Source: an uncultured Planctomycetota bacterium
GTDB taxonomy: Bacteria > Planctomycetota > UBA1135 > GCA-002686595
Direction: 5' to 3'
DNA: 57,982 bases
Assembly (NCBI GenBank): GCA_903928115.1
Contig: CAIYPP010000147.1
Coordinates: 1-57,982, forward strand
Shown here: positions 20,446 through 30,407 of the stretch, one piece after another
Position numbering within the stretch: the stretch's first letter is position 1
Layout of the letters: every line of letters begins with the position of its first letter
Notes under the pieces: generated by a model
Told to the model about the DNA's origin: nothing
What the model saw: only the letters and a program-made list of their open reading frames with translations
The model's database searches: none
Position numbers and translations under genes: made by a program

Positions 20446-22385
20446 TGCTCCACGGAGAAGAGCTCGACCGCGTCGGCATCGACGGCTGGCTCGAAAGCTA
20501 CCAGCGCAAGGAGCTCCTGCGCATCCTCACCTGCGGCTCCGTCGACGACGGCAAGTCGACCCTGATCGGGCGCCTCTTGCACGACTCCGCGGGCGTGTTC
20601 GAGGACCAGCTCAAGACGCTGAAGAAGGACACCACGCGCTACGGCACCACGGGCGAGGAGATCGACTTCGCGCTCTTGATGGACGGCCTGCAGGCCGAGC
20701 GCGAGCAAGGCATCACGATCGACGTCGCGTACCGCTACTTCAGCACGCCGCGCCGCAAGTTCATCGTCGCCGACACGCCCGGCCACGAGCAGTACACGCG
20801 CAACATGGCGACCGGCGCGTCGACCTCGGACCTCGCGATCATCCTGATCGACGCGCGCAAGGGCGTGCTCGCCCAGACGCGCCGCCACGCGTTCATCTGC
20901 TCGCTCCTTGGCATCAAGCACGTCGTGATCGCCGTGAACAAGATGGACTTGGTCGAGTACTCGCAGGAGGTCTTCGAGACGATCCGCCGCGAGTGCGGCG
21001 AGTTCCTCGGGCGTCTCTCGATCCCCGACGTCCACTTCATCCCGATGAGCGCGCGCCGGGGCGAGAACGTCGTCGGCCGCTCGCAGACGATGCCGTGGTA
21101 CCAAGGCGCGCCGCTGCTCGACTACTTGGAGACCGTGCACATCGCAGGCGACCGCAACACGATCGACCTGCGCCTGCCGGTGCAGCTCGTGCTGCGCCCC
21201 AACCTCGACTTCCGTGGCTTCGCGGGGACCTTGGCCTCGGGCGTCCTGCGCAAGGGCGACGAGATCGTCGCGCTGCCCTCGGGTCGCCGCGCATTCGTGA
21301 AGCAGGTCTTCGTCTCGGGCGCCGAGCGCGACGAGGCGGGCCCCGGCATGGCGGTCACGATCACGCTCGACCGCGAGATCGACATCAGCCGCGGCGACCT
21401 GATCGCGCGCCCGAACAACGCTCCGCCGCTCGAGCACGCCGTCGAAGCGATGGTCGTGTGGATGAACGAAGCCACGCTCGTCCCCGGACGCCAATACCTG
21501 ATCGTGCAGAGCACGCTGATGGCGCCGGTCGCGGTCACCGACCTGCGCTACAAGATCGACGTCAACACGCTGAAGAGCGAGGACGCCGCGCAGCTCTCGC
21601 TCAACGAGATCGGCCGCATCCGCCTCGAGTGCGCCAAGCCCTTGGCCGCGGATCCCTACACGAAGAACCGCCACACCGGCGCCTTCATCCTGATCGATCG
21701 CCTGAGCAACGCCACGGTCGGCGCAGGCATGATCCTCGATCGAACTCCCGCCGAGCAGGCCATCGACCGCGAGCGCCGCTCGCGCGACGCAGGCACGAAC
21801 CTCACGCCCGGCGCGGGCAAGGTCAGCCCCGAGCAGCGCGCGGCACGCATCGGCCAGCGTCCGTTCACGCTCTGGCTCACGGGCCTTCCGCGCTCGGGCA
21901 AGAGCTCGCTCGCCCACGCGCTCGAGCACGTGCTCTTCGAGCGCGGCGTGCAGTCGGTCGTGCTCGACGGCGAGTCCCTGCGCAAGGGCCTCTCGAGCGA
22001 CCTCGGCTTCTCCGTGCGCGACCGTGCCGAGCACGTCCGCCGCGCCGCAGAGCTCGCGAAGCTCCTGAACGACCACGGACAAGTGGTCCTCGCCGCCTTC
22101 GTCTCCCCCACCGCCGAGCAGCGCGCGCGCGCCCGCGCCACCGTGGGCGAAGAGCGCTTCCTCGAAGTGTTCTGCGACGCGCCGCTCGCCACGTGCGAGT
22201 CGCGCGACACGACCGGCTTCTACGCCCGCGCCCGCAAGGGCGAGATCGCGAACGTCACCGGCGTCGACACGCAGTATGAAGCGCCCGCGGCTCCGACCCT
22301 GCGCCTCGACACTGCAGGCCAGAGCCTCGAAGCCAACGTCGAGCGCATCCTCGAGCTCCTGAAGAGCCGCATGCTGCTGCACTGA
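20445..22385 (+). CDS. cysNC: Bifunctional sulfate adenylyltransferase subunit 1 / adenylylsulfate kinase
   Basis: A 646-aa fusion. The N-terminal ~460 residues are the CysN GTPase that drives ATP sulfurylase (G1 GSVDDGKST at 31-39, DTPGHEQYTRNM, NKMDLV). A C-terminal APS kinase domain begins near residue 470, with P-loop GLPRSGKSS at 480-488 and DGESLRKGLSSDLGFS. The usual GLSGAGKS is altered to GLPRSGKS, but the GxxxxGKS core is intact. Together with CysD it would convert sulfate to PAPS for assimilation or for sulfation of exported glycans. It overlaps cysD by 1 nt. A hairpin follows its stop. Confidence 0.95.
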   Translation: MLHGEELDRVGIDGWLESYQRKELLRILTCGSVDDGKSTLIGRLLHDSAGVFEDQLKTLKKDTTRYGTTGEEIDFALLMDGLQAEREQGITIDVAYRYFSTPRRKFIVADTPGHEQYTRNMATGASTSDLAIILIDARKGVLAQTRRHAFICSLLGIKHVVIAVNKMDLVEYSQEVFETIRRECGEFLGRLSIPDVHFIPMSARRGENVVGRSQTMPWYQGAPLLDYLETVHIAGDRNTIDLRLPVQLVLRPNLDFRGFAGTLASGVLRKGDEIVALPSGRRAFVKQVFVSGAERDEAGPGMAVTITLDREIDISRGDLIARPNNAPPLEHAVEAMVVWMNEATLVPGRQYLIVQSTLMAPVAVTDLRYKIDVNTLKSEDAAQLSLNEIGRIRLECAKPLAADPYTKNRHTGAFILIDRLSNATVGAGMILDRTPAEQAIDRERRSRDAGTNLTPGAGKVSPEQRAARIGQRPFTLWLTGLPRSGKSSLAHALEHVLFERGVQSVVLDGESLRKGLSSDLGFSVRDRAEHVRRAAELAKLLNDHGQVVLAAFVSPTAEQRARARATVGEERFLEVFCDAPLATCESRDTTGFYARARKGEIANVTGVDTQYEAPAAPTLRLDTAGQSLEANVERILELLKSRMLLH

Positions 22386-22389
22386 ATGC

Positions 22390-22435
22390 CCGCGTTGCCC
22401 GTTCCGGGGGAGCTCGCGCCCTCGCGGGAACGCGG
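22390..22435 (+). terminator. Terminator-like hairpin after cysNC
   Basis: CCGCGTT (22390-22396) pairs with AACGCGG (22429-22435). An alternative CGTTCC/GGAACG pairing exists inside the same element. It lies just past the cysNC stop and is followed by a short GTTT. Support is moderate. Confidence 0.45.
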
Positions 22436-22477
22436 CCGTTTGACTTGTCGCGGGGCGACGCGCATCGTCGCACTCGC

Positions 22478-23407
22478 GTGACTTCGAGCGGACACAGCGC
22501 AGATCGCATCAACGGCTGGACCGGCGGTCAGTACAGCCTCGCGCGCGCGGGCTTCGGCCTCGCGCTCGCGCTGAGGTTCGCGCTGCACGCCTTCGCCGCG
22601 CCGCCGCTCGAGGCCTCCTTGCACGCGACGGGCGCGCTCGCAGCCGTCGGCTTCGCGCTCGGCTGGCACGAGCGCGCGAGCGCCTTCGTGCTCGCCCCCT
22701 CGCTCATCGCCGCAGGCTTCGTCGGAGGCGAGCGCGGCCCGGGGCAGGTTCACTGGCTCGCGCTCGGAGTGCTGTTGCACCTCGCGACCCCGCCGGCGCC
22801 GTTCCTCTCGCTCGACGCGCGCGGTCGCGTCGATCCGCGCGGCGGCTGGTCGATGCCCCAGCACGTGCGAGTCTGGGCGCTGCTCGCCTTTCTGGGCTCC
22901 CTCGCGACGTGGTGGCTCTCGCGCAGCGAGCCGCTCCTCGCGACCTTGTGGTTCGCGAGCCTCTGCGCGGATCCCGCGTGGATCGCGCCGCGCGCGCCGC
23001 AAGGGCCGACTTGGATGTTCTACGACGGCTCCTGCGGGCTCTGTCAGCGCTCCGTGCGCTTCGTCCTCGCGGAGGAAGCGCCGCCGGGAACGCTGCACTT
23101 CGCGCCGCTGCACGGCGAGCAGTTCGCGCGCTGCGTCGACGAAGCCCGGGCGAGAGCGCTGCCCGACAGCGTCGTGCTGCTCGAGCCCGATGGGACCCTG
23201 CTCGTGCGCTCGCAGGCCGCACTCGCGCTCGGCGAGCGCATGGGCGGCGCGTGGCGCATCCTCTCACTCGTCGCGCGCGGCGTGCCACGCCCGCTGCGCG
23301 ACCTCGCCTACGACGCGCTCGCGCGCGTGCGGAAGCGGCTCTTCGCGGCTTCGAAGGACGCCTGCCCGATGCTCCCGCCCGATCTGCGCGCGCGATTTCG
23401 GGCCTGA
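22478..23407 (+). CDS. Membrane protein fused to a DUF393 (DCC) thiol-redox domain
   Basis: A 309-aa protein from a GTG at 22478. A TTG 11 codons earlier is also possible, and neither has a clear ribosome site. The N-terminal ~150 residues hold several hydrophobic segments (YSLARAGFGLALALRFALHA, ALLAFLGSLATWWL). The C-terminal half is a DUF393 domain with the signature FYDGSCGLCQRSVRFV, a CxxC thioredoxin-like site, followed by FAPLHGEQF and PDSVVLLE. Membrane-DUF393 fusions occur in several phyla, and their substrate is not known. It lies between cysNC and recQ without an obvious link to either. Confidence 0.8.
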   Translation: MTSSGHSADRINGWTGGQYSLARAGFGLALALRFALHAFAAPPLEASLHATGALAAVGFALGWHERASAFVLAPSLIAAGFVGGERGPGQVHWLALGVLLHLATPPAPFLSLDARGRVDPRGGWSMPQHVRVWALLAFLGSLATWWLSRSEPLLATLWFASLCADPAWIAPRAPQGPTWMFYDGSCGLCQRSVRFVLAEEAPPGTLHFAPLHGEQFARCVDEARARALPDSVVLLEPDGTLLVRSQAALALGERMGGAWRILSLVARGVPRPLRDLAYDALARVRKRLFAASKDACPMLPPDLRARFRA

Positions 23408-23464
23408 GTGGGCCCTTTCGCGCTTGATCCTGCGCCCTGCTCGGTTCCAATCGTCGGCCACGCG

Positions 23465-25411
23465 ATGGACAACGGGGTGCTCGAAGAGGTGGATCGGCTG
23501 AAGGCGCTGCGCGACGTGGTCGCGCGCGTGTGGGGCTACGAGGAGCTGCGCCCCCTGCAAGCCGAGGCGATGCTCGCCGGCCTCGAGGGCCGCGACGCAC
23601 TGGTCGTGCTCGCCACCGGCGGCGGCAAGAGTCTCTGCTATCAAGCGCCCGCGCTCTTGCGCGAGGGGCTGACCGTCGTCCTGAGCCCGCTGATCTCGCT
23701 CATGCAAGATCAGATCGCGGGCCTCGCCGAGAGCGGCGTGCAGGCGGCGATGCTGACGAGCGCGCAGGAGAGCGCGGAGAAGCGCGAGGTCTTCCAGCGT
23801 CTGCGCAGCCGCGCGCTCAAGCTGCTCTTCGTCTCGCCCGAGCGTTTCATCGTGCCCGGCTTCATCGAGGAGCTCGCGCAGCTCGGACTGGGCGCGCTCG
23901 TCGTCGACGAGGCGCACTGCATCAGCCACTGGGGCCACGACTTCCGCCCCGAGTACCGACGCATCGGCGAGCTGCGAACGCTCTTGCCCGAGGTGCCGAT
24001 CCAAGCGTTCACGGCCACGGCCACGCCGCAGGTGCGCGACGACATCGTGCGCCAGCTCGGCCTGCGCGCGCCCGAGCTCCTCGTAGGCAGCTTCGACCGC
24101 CCGAACCTGACCTATCGCTTCCTGCCGCGCGAGGACGAGGCGGAGCAGGTCCTCTCCGTGATCCGCCGTCATCCCGGCGAGGCCGGAATCGTCTATTGCC
24201 TGCGCCGCACGGATGTCGACGACCTCGCGCCCAAGCTCGCGTCGGCGGGGATCCGCTGCCTGCCCTACCACGCGGGGCTGAGCGCGGAGACGCGCCAGCG
24301 CAACCAAGAGCGCTTCCTCTCGGAAGAGATCGAGGTGATCGTCGCGACCGTCGCCTTCGGCATGGGGATCGACCGCCCCGACGTGCGCTTCGTCGTGCAC
24401 GCCGCGATGCCGAAGGGCGTCGAGCAGTTCGCGCAGGAGACCGGCCGCGCCGGGCGCGACGGCGCACCGAGCGAGTGCGTGATGCTCTACAGCGGCTCGG
24501 ACTACCACGGCTGGCGCAATCTGCAGGAGCGCAGCCACGCCGAGGCGCGCGCCCAAGGCGTCGAGATCGATCCGCTCGAGGCGCAGCGCTCGCTCGAGCG
24601 CTTGTCGGAGATGTACGGCTTCGCGACGAACGCAATCTGCCGTCATCGCTTCCTCGTCTCGCACTTCGGACAGGAGTGGAGCCACGCCGAGGGCTGCGGT
24701 GCATGCGACGTCTGCCTCGGCGAGCTGCGCTCGCTCGCCGACGCCCAGCGGGTGGCGCAGATGATCCTGTCGTGCGTGGTGCGCTGCGAGCAGCGCTATG
24801 GCGCCGCGCACATCGCCGACGTGCTGCGCGGCGCGAGCTCCGAGCGCATCCGCGCTGCGGGGCACGACCGCCTCTCGACCTTCGGGCTCCTGCGCGACAA
24901 ACATCCGCGCGAGATCCGCCACTGGATCGAGCAGCTGGTCGGCCTCGAGCACCTGCGCACGGCGCCCGGCCAGTACCCGACACTCTCGCTCACGCGCACC
25001 GGCGTCGAGGTGATGAAGGGGCAGCGCGAGCTCGCCCTCTTCGAGCTCCCCGTCCCGCCGCGCGGCAAGCGCTCGGCGCTCCCGCGCACCGTCACCACGC
25101 GTCGCACGCACCTCACCTACGAACCCGACGGCAGCACCGCCGCCCGCACCGCGGTCACCTCCGACGGCGCGGAGATCGAGCTCACGGTCGACGCCGCGCT
25201 CTTCGAGCGCCTGCGCAACCTGCGCCGCCGCCTCGCCCGCGAGCGCGGCGTCCCGCCCTACCTGATCTTCGGCGACCGCACGCTCCAAGAGCTCGCCGCA
25301 TTGCGGCCCACCTCCCTCGACGACCTGCGCGGCATCCGCGGCATCGGCGAGACCAAGCGCGCCGACCTCGGCCCCCTGTTCGTGGCCGAGATCGCTGCCC
25401 ATCGCGCCTGA
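23465..25411 (+). CDS. recQ: ATP-dependent DNA helicase RecQ
   Basis: A 648-aa 3'-5' DNA helicase for recombination and fork repair. It has motif 0 GYEELRPLQAEA, Walker A ATGGGKSLCYQ (50-60), DEAH in VVDEAHCISHWGHDFR with the RecQ aromatic loop, and TATATP. Motifs V and VI (ATVAFGMGIDRPDVRF, QETGRAGRDG) follow, then the zinc site (CRHRFL..GCGACDVC), a winged-helix region, and a C-terminal HRDC domain (IFGDRTLQELAALRP). I start at the Met of MDNGVLEEVD, because a GTG 19 codons upstream would add a non-family tail. Confidence 0.95.
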   Translation: MDNGVLEEVDRLKALRDVVARVWGYEELRPLQAEAMLAGLEGRDALVVLATGGGKSLCYQAPALLREGLTVVLSPLISLMQDQIAGLAESGVQAAMLTSAQESAEKREVFQRLRSRALKLLFVSPERFIVPGFIEELAQLGLGALVVDEAHCISHWGHDFRPEYRRIGELRTLLPEVPIQAFTATATPQVRDDIVRQLGLRAPELLVGSFDRPNLTYRFLPREDEAEQVLSVIRRHPGEAGIVYCLRRTDVDDLAPKLASAGIRCLPYHAGLSAETRQRNQERFLSEEIEVIVATVAFGMGIDRPDVRFVVHAAMPKGVEQFAQETGRAGRDGAPSECVMLYSGSDYHGWRNLQERSHAEARAQGVEIDPLEAQRSLERLSEMYGFATNAICRHRFLVSHFGQEWSHAEGCGACDVCLGELRSLADAQRVAQMILSCVVRCEQRYGAAHIADVLRGASSERIRAAGHDRLSTFGLLRDKHPREIRHWIEQLVGLEHLRTAPGQYPTLSLTRTGVEVMKGQRELALFELPVPPRGKRSALPRTVTTRRTHLTYEPDGSTAARTAVTSDGAEIELTVDAALFERLRNLRRRLARERGVPPYLIFGDRTLQELAALRPTSLDDLRGIRGIGETKRADLGPLFVAEIAAHRA

Positions 25412-25493
25412 TGCGGCTCGGTTCCGAGAGCACGAGCGTGCGCTACTGAACCTGCGGAGCATGAGCCGCGTCTTCTGCACAAGCACACGCCCC

Positions 25494-27431
25494 ATGGACC
25501 TCCGATTGTCTCATTACGCAGCGACCTTCCTCGCCTCGGTCACGTTGGGCGTCGCCGCTTGCTCGCAGGAACCGAAGGGCTCACCCACGGTGGTCCTGAT
25601 CAGCATCGACACGCTGCGCGCAGAGCGTCTCGGCGTGTATGGCAACTCGCCCGATGTCTCCCCCGCGATCGATGCGCTCGCGCGCGAGTCCGTCGTGTTC
25701 GATCAGGCGCTCAGCGTCGCGCCGTGGACCCTGCCCTCGCACGCGAGCATGCTGACCGGCCTCGATGCCGTCGCGCATGGCGTCGAGGCTCCGGAGGACC
25801 GCATCCCGACGCGTGCGACTACGCTCGCCGAGCACTTTGCCGCTCGCGGCTACCGAACCGCCGCGTGGACCGCCGGCGGCTTCGTCGGGCCGGGCTGGGG
25901 GCTCGAAGATGGCTTTGAGGTCTTCGACACGAACACGCCTTGGGTCACGGCCAACATGGGCTTCTCGCGACACCTCGAGCGCACCCTCGAATGGATGCGC
26001 GAGCGAGCGAACGAACCCTACTTCCTCTTCCTGCACAGCTTCGACGCCCACGGGCCGTACAGCCAGTCGGATCCCGAGCTCCTCGTACGCTTCCGTCAGC
26101 GCCAGGTCGGCGAATCCGAGCGCGACCACGAGTTCTTCCGCGCGACCTACACCCGCTATGCGCGGAGCATGGGCTTCGATCGCTACCAACAGCTCGATGC
26201 GGCGCTCAACGACTACGACAGCGGTGTCGCGGAGGCCGATCGCGCCGTGGGGCGCATCCTCGACGAGCTGCGTTCGAGTGGCCGCTACGACGACGCACTG
26301 ATCGTCGTGCTCTCCGACCATGGCGAGACGTTCTACGACCGCGGGCTGCGCTTGGGACATGGGATGCAGCTCTACGACTGCGTCCTGCGCGTGCCACTGA
26401 TCGTGAAGCTGCCGCACTCCGAGCTCGCTGGCACTCGTGTCGGATCTCTCGTCGATCTCGTCGACATCGCGCCGACCTTGCTCGACGTCGCGGGTCTACC
26501 GCCCGACGCGCGCATGCAAGGCTCGAGCCTCGCCCAGATCGCGCGGGGCGGTCGGCGCTCCCGCAGCTATTCGATGTCGGGGACCCACGCCACCGCGACG
26601 CACGCGCTCGTGCGCGACGGCTACAAGTACATCGGCGAGAGCGCGATCCCGCCTGTGCACTCGATTCGCGTGCACATCCAGCCCGAGACGCCGCCTGCGC
26701 TGAAAAAGTACGTGCAAGGCGACGAGTTCAAGACGCTCGACGAAAATGGCGTGGAGATCGTCACGCGCTATCCGGTCGCGGGCGATCCGCTCGGCTACTT
26801 CGAGGACCTAACCTTCCGAGAGTGCCTCTTCGAGCGCGCGAGCGATCCGGACGAGCGCCGCAACCTCGCAGCCGAGCGTCCGGAAGCGCTCCAAAAGATG
26901 CGAGACGCGCTCGCCGCGATCTACACGGCCTCCAAGGCACTCCACGAGGGCTTGGAGAGCGGCATGGCACAGCGAGAGTTGAACTCGATCGAACTGCGAC
27001 AACTGCGCGAGCTGGGCTACGCCGTCGGAAGCGAGCCCGACGAGGCGACCCTCGACGAACTGGATCGGCAGCTAGCCGAGGCTCGCACCAACCCACCGCT
27101 GCCACCCCCGAACTCGAACGTGCTCGTCGCGCTCGACCAGCGCGTCCACCGTGTGCGGCTGGCGCTCCGCGAGCGCGGGGATCTCACCGCGGATTCGCTC
27201 GGTGAACTCGAGCTCTGCGCCGGAGGCGTTCTCGACTGGCTCGAGTCGACGGGCGACGGTCGCTGGGCCCTGCGCGCGCTTTGGCGGCTCGTCGAGATCG
27301 AGGAAATGTCGCGCTCCGCGGGCCACGAGCTCGACTCGGCGCCCCTGCACCGTCGCCTGCGCCGCTTCGTAGCCCCCTTCCTGCAAAAGCAACCCGCCGG
27401 ACAGGGTTCCGCGCAGCCCCGCGAGCGCTGA
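25494..27431 (+). CDS. Sulfatase-fold lipoprotein with Thr at the nucleophile position
   Basis: A 645-aa protein of the alkaline phosphatase/sulfatase superfamily. The start at MDLRLSHY gives a lipoprotein signal with lipobox VAAC (Cys23). The metal-site residues are present: SIDTLRAERLG near 38-47 and LSDHGETFYDRG further on. The sulfatase signature C/S-x-P-S-R reads T79-L-P-S-H83, so no formylglycine can form. Thr could act as nucleophile, as in phosphoryl-transfer members of the superfamily. The C-terminal ~150 residues are helical and not part of the fold. Substrate unknown. It might be a phosphatase or phosphotransferase. Confidence 0.82.
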   Translation: MDLRLSHYAATFLASVTLGVAACSQEPKGSPTVVLISIDTLRAERLGVYGNSPDVSPAIDALARESVVFDQALSVAPWTLPSHASMLTGLDAVAHGVEAPEDRIPTRATTLAEHFAARGYRTAAWTAGGFVGPGWGLEDGFEVFDTNTPWVTANMGFSRHLERTLEWMRERANEPYFLFLHSFDAHGPYSQSDPELLVRFRQRQVGESERDHEFFRATYTRYARSMGFDRYQQLDAALNDYDSGVAEADRAVGRILDELRSSGRYDDALIVVLSDHGETFYDRGLRLGHGMQLYDCVLRVPLIVKLPHSELAGTRVGSLVDLVDIAPTLLDVAGLPPDARMQGSSLAQIARGGRRSRSYSMSGTHATATHALVRDGYKYIGESAIPPVHSIRVHIQPETPPALKKYVQGDEFKTLDENGVEIVTRYPVAGDPLGYFEDLTFRECLFERASDPDERRNLAAERPEALQKMRDALAAIYTASKALHEGLESGMAQRELNSIELRQLRELGYAVGSEPDEATLDELDRQLAEARTNPPLPPPNSNVLVALDQRVHRVRLALRERGDLTADSLGELELCAGGVLDWLESTGDGRWALRALWRLVEIEEMSRSAGHELDSAPLHRRLRRFVAPFLQKQPAGQGSAQPRER

Positions 27432-27477
27432 AACAAGCTGCCCTGCGGGCTTTCCACGCGCCCCCTCGGCGGCGACA

Positions 27478-28029
27478 ATGCGCCGCATGGGTGAATACCG
27501 ACTCGAGGTCAACGGCGACACGCACGAGGTGTCGGCCCCCGACCACTGGACGCTGCTCGAGGTGCTGCGCTACCGCCTCGGGCTCACGGGCTCGAAGCAG
27601 GGCTGCGACAAGGGCGACTGCGGCGCGTGCACCGTGCTCGTCGACGGCCGGCCGGTGCTCTCCTGCCTCTCGCTCGCGCGCGCGAGCGAAGGCCGCGCGA
27701 TCACGACCATCGAAGGGCTCATGCCCGCGCACCTGCGCGCCGGCGGCAAGGGCGCCGATCCCGTCCAAGAGGCCTTCGACCGCTGCGGTGCGCTGCAGTG
27801 CGGCTTCTGCCAGCCCGGAATGATCCTCTCCGCGCGCGCGCTGCTCAACCGCTGCCCCGCGCCTTCGCGCGAACAGATGCGCGATGCGCTTTCCGGCAAC
27901 CTGTGCCGCTGCACGGGCTACACCCAGATCTTCGAGGCCGTCGAGTCGGCGGTCGCGACGTCGCTCGGTCTGACGCCCGCGCCGCGCTCGTGGGAAGCGC
28001 CGCCCGTTGCGAAGGAGGCCCGCCCGTGA
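27478..28029 (+). CDS. 2Fe-2S subunit of a xanthine-oxidase-family molybdenum hydroxylase (HcrC-like)
   Basis: A 183-aa electron-transfer subunit with two 2Fe-2S clusters. The plant-type cluster ligands are in GCDKGDCGACTVLVDGRPVLSC and the second set in CGALQCGFCQPGM plus GNLCRCTGY. It passes electrons between the molybdenum and FAD subunits. ATG at 27478 is used. A second ATG three codons on (27487) is equally plausible. Its TGA overlaps the GTG of the large subunit (GTGA), which marks a tightly coupled three-gene operon. Confidence 0.9.
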   Translation: MRRMGEYRLEVNGDTHEVSAPDHWTLLEVLRYRLGLTGSKQGCDKGDCGACTVLVDGRPVLSCLSLARASEGRAITTIEGLMPAHLRAGGKGADPVQEAFDRCGALQCGFCQPGMILSARALLNRCPAPSREQMRDALSGNLCRCTGYTQIFEAVESAVATSLGLTPAPRSWEAPPVAKEARP

Positions 28030-30407
28030 GCGCGCGCGATCTGCACGGACCGGGCGCTCCTTGGGGCCCCGGCGAGCCCGGCGCGAAGTCGAACCAAGAG
28101 TTCGTCACCGTCGGCAAGCCGCATCGCAAGGTCGACGGCATCGCCAAGGCGACCGGCGCCGCGATCTACGCGGATGACATCACGCTGCCCGGCATGCTGC
28201 ACGCGAAGACGCTGCGCAGCCCGCATCCGCACGCCAAGATCCGTCGCATCGACACGTCGAAAGCGCGCGCGCTGAAGGGCGTGCACGCGGTGATCACGGG
28301 CGAGTCGATGCCGATCAAGTACGGCGTGATTCCGTGGACTCCGGACGAGAACGCGCTCGCGGTCGACAAGGTGCGCTTCATCGGCGACCCGGTCGCGGCG
28401 GTGGCTGCGATCGACGAGGACACGGCCAACGCCGCGCTCAAGCTGATCGAGGTCGAGTACGAGCTGCTGCACACTTTCCTCGATCCGCGCGAGTCCCTCG
28501 TCCGAGCGGAGCCTGCGATCCACGAAGGCCGCAAGGAAGGCAACATCTCGAAGAGCGTGCAGCTCGAGTTCGGGCAGGTCGACGAGGCGCTCGCGAGCGC
28601 CGACGTCGTGGTCGAAGACGACTACTTCTTCCACGGCTCCACGCACGCCCCGATCGAGCCGCACTGCGCGGTGGCAACCTACTCGCCCGACGGCGTGTTG
28701 ACGCTGTGGTCCGCCACGCAGATCACGCACTACGTACACCGCGCGCTGTCGCGCGTGCTCGAGCTGCCGGCGCACAGGATTCGCGTCATCCAGCCCTGCC
28801 TCGGCGGCGCCTTCGGCGGCAAGTCCGACCCGTTCAGCCTCGAGTTCTGCGTCGCGAAGCTGGCGATGCTCACGGGGCGCGCGGTGAAGATGCTCTGGAC
28901 GCGCGAAGAGGTCTTCTACGCGCACCGCGGCCGCCACCCGATGCAGCTGCACTACCGAAGCGGCGCCACGAAGGACGGCAAGCTCACCGGCGTCGACGCC
29001 AAGATCCTGATCGACGGCGGCTCCTACAGCTCGTTCGGCCTCGTCACGACCTACTACTCGGGCCAGCTCTTGACGGGCCCCTATCACTTCCCCACCTACC
29101 GCTTCGACTCGACGCGCGTCTTCACGAACAAGCCGCCCTGCGGCCCCAAGCGCGGCCACGGCTCGGTGCAGCCGCGCTTCGCCTTCGAGGTGCAGCTCGA
29201 CCAGCTCGCGGAGAAGCTCGCGCTCGATCCGATCGAGATCCGCCGCCGCAACTTCCAAGGCGACTTCACGCGCACCGTCAACGGCCAGCGCGTGACCTCG
29301 AACGGCTTCTTGCAGTGTCTCGACGAGGTCGAGCGCGCGAGTCGCTGGCGCGAGCGCCGCGGCAAGCTCGGCTTCGGCCGCGGCCTCGGCGTCGCGGGCT
29401 CGATGTACATCTCGGGCACGAACTACCCCGTGTATCCCAACGAGATGCCGCAGGCGGGCATCCAACTCAAGGTCGATCGCTCCGGCCTCGTCACCGTCTT
29501 CACCGGCGGCAACGACATCGGTCAGGGCTCGAACTCGATGTGCGCCTACATCGTCTCGGAGGAGCTCGGCATTCCGATCGAGCGCATCCGCGTCGTCGCG
29601 GCCGACACGGACCTCTGCCCCGTCGACCTCGGCGCCTACTCGAGCCGCGTGACCTTCATGGTCGGCAACGCCACGATCGACGCCTGCCGCAAGCTGCGCG
29701 AGCAGCTCGTCGCCGCCGTCGCCGAGAAGTGGGGCTGCGCGCCAACGCGCGTGCGGCTGCTCGAAGGCCTCGCGATCGACTTGGAGGACACCTCGCGCTC
29801 GATGACCTCGGTCGAGGCCTTCCACCTCGCCGAGACGAAGTTCGACACGCTCGGCGCGACCGGCTCCTACAACACGCCCAAGCTCGGCGGCGACTACCGC
29901 GGCGGCACGATCGGCGCCTCGCCCGCGTATTCGTTCACGGCGCACGTGGTCGATGCCTCCGTCGACGTCGAGACGGGCCGCATCACGGTTCACGACGTGT
30001 GGGTCGCCCACGACTGCGGCCGCGCGCTCAACCCGATGATCGTCGCCGGACAGATGGAAGGCTCCGCGTACATGGGGATCGCGGAGGCGCTCTTCGAAGA
30101 GCACGACGTCAACCGCTTCGGCCTCCACCGCGGTCCGTCGCTGCTCGACTACCGCCTGCCGACGAGCCTCGACACGCCCGAGTTCCGCGCGCGCATCGTC
30201 GAGTCGATCGACCCCGAGGGCCCCTACGGCGCGAAGGAAGCGGGCGAAGGTCCGCTGCACCCCTCGCTCCCGGCGCTCTCCAACGCGGTCTACGACGCGG
30301 TCGGAATTCGACTGAAGCACCTGCCCTTCACCCCCGCGAAGGTCCTCGCGGCGCTGCGCGAAAAGCGCGAGCGCGAGTCCGTCGCCACCGCGCAAGGAGC
30401 ACGCTGA
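28026..30407 (+). CDS. Molybdopterin-binding large subunit of a xanthine-oxidase-family enzyme (HcrA-like)
   Basis: A 793-aa catalytic subunit carrying the molybdenum cofactor. It begins with the aldehyde oxidase a/b hammerhead (KATGAAIYADDI), followed by cofactor-binding blocks including CLGGAFGGKSDPF, GPKRGHGSVQPRFAFE, and GGNDIGQGSNSM. The C-terminus carries the active-site Glu motif GAKEAGEGPLHPS. The start is a GTG overlapping the upstream TGA by 4 nt. The family hydroxylates or dehydroxylates aromatic and purine substrates. The partner FAD subunit with an extra cluster points to the 4-hydroxybenzoyl-CoA reductase branch, but the substrate is not proven by sequence. Confidence 0.9.
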   Translation: MSARDLHGPGAPWGPGEPGAKSNQEFVTVGKPHRKVDGIAKATGAAIYADDITLPGMLHAKTLRSPHPHAKIRRIDTSKARALKGVHAVITGESMPIKYGVIPWTPDENALAVDKVRFIGDPVAAVAAIDEDTANAALKLIEVEYELLHTFLDPRESLVRAEPAIHEGRKEGNISKSVQLEFGQVDEALASADVVVEDDYFFHGSTHAPIEPHCAVATYSPDGVLTLWSATQITHYVHRALSRVLELPAHRIRVIQPCLGGAFGGKSDPFSLEFCVAKLAMLTGRAVKMLWTREEVFYAHRGRHPMQLHYRSGATKDGKLTGVDAKILIDGGSYSSFGLVTTYYSGQLLTGPYHFPTYRFDSTRVFTNKPPCGPKRGHGSVQPRFAFEVQLDQLAEKLALDPIEIRRRNFQGDFTRTVNGQRVTSNGFLQCLDEVERASRWRERRGKLGFGRGLGVAGSMYISGTNYPVYPNEMPQAGIQLKVDRSGLVTVFTGGNDIGQGSNSMCAYIVSEELGIPIERIRVVAADTDLCPVDLGAYSSRVTFMVGNATIDACRKLREQLVAAVAEKWGCAPTRVRLLEGLAIDLEDTSRSMTSVEAFHLAETKFDTLGATGSYNTPKLGGDYRGGTIGASPAYSFTAHVVDASVDVETGRITVHDVWVAHDCGRALNPMIVAGQMEGSAYMGIAEALFEEHDVNRFGLHRGPSLLDYRLPTSLDTPEFRARIVESIDPEGPYGAKEAGEGPLHPSLPALSNAVYDAVGIRLKHLPFTPAKVLAALREKRERESVATAQGAR

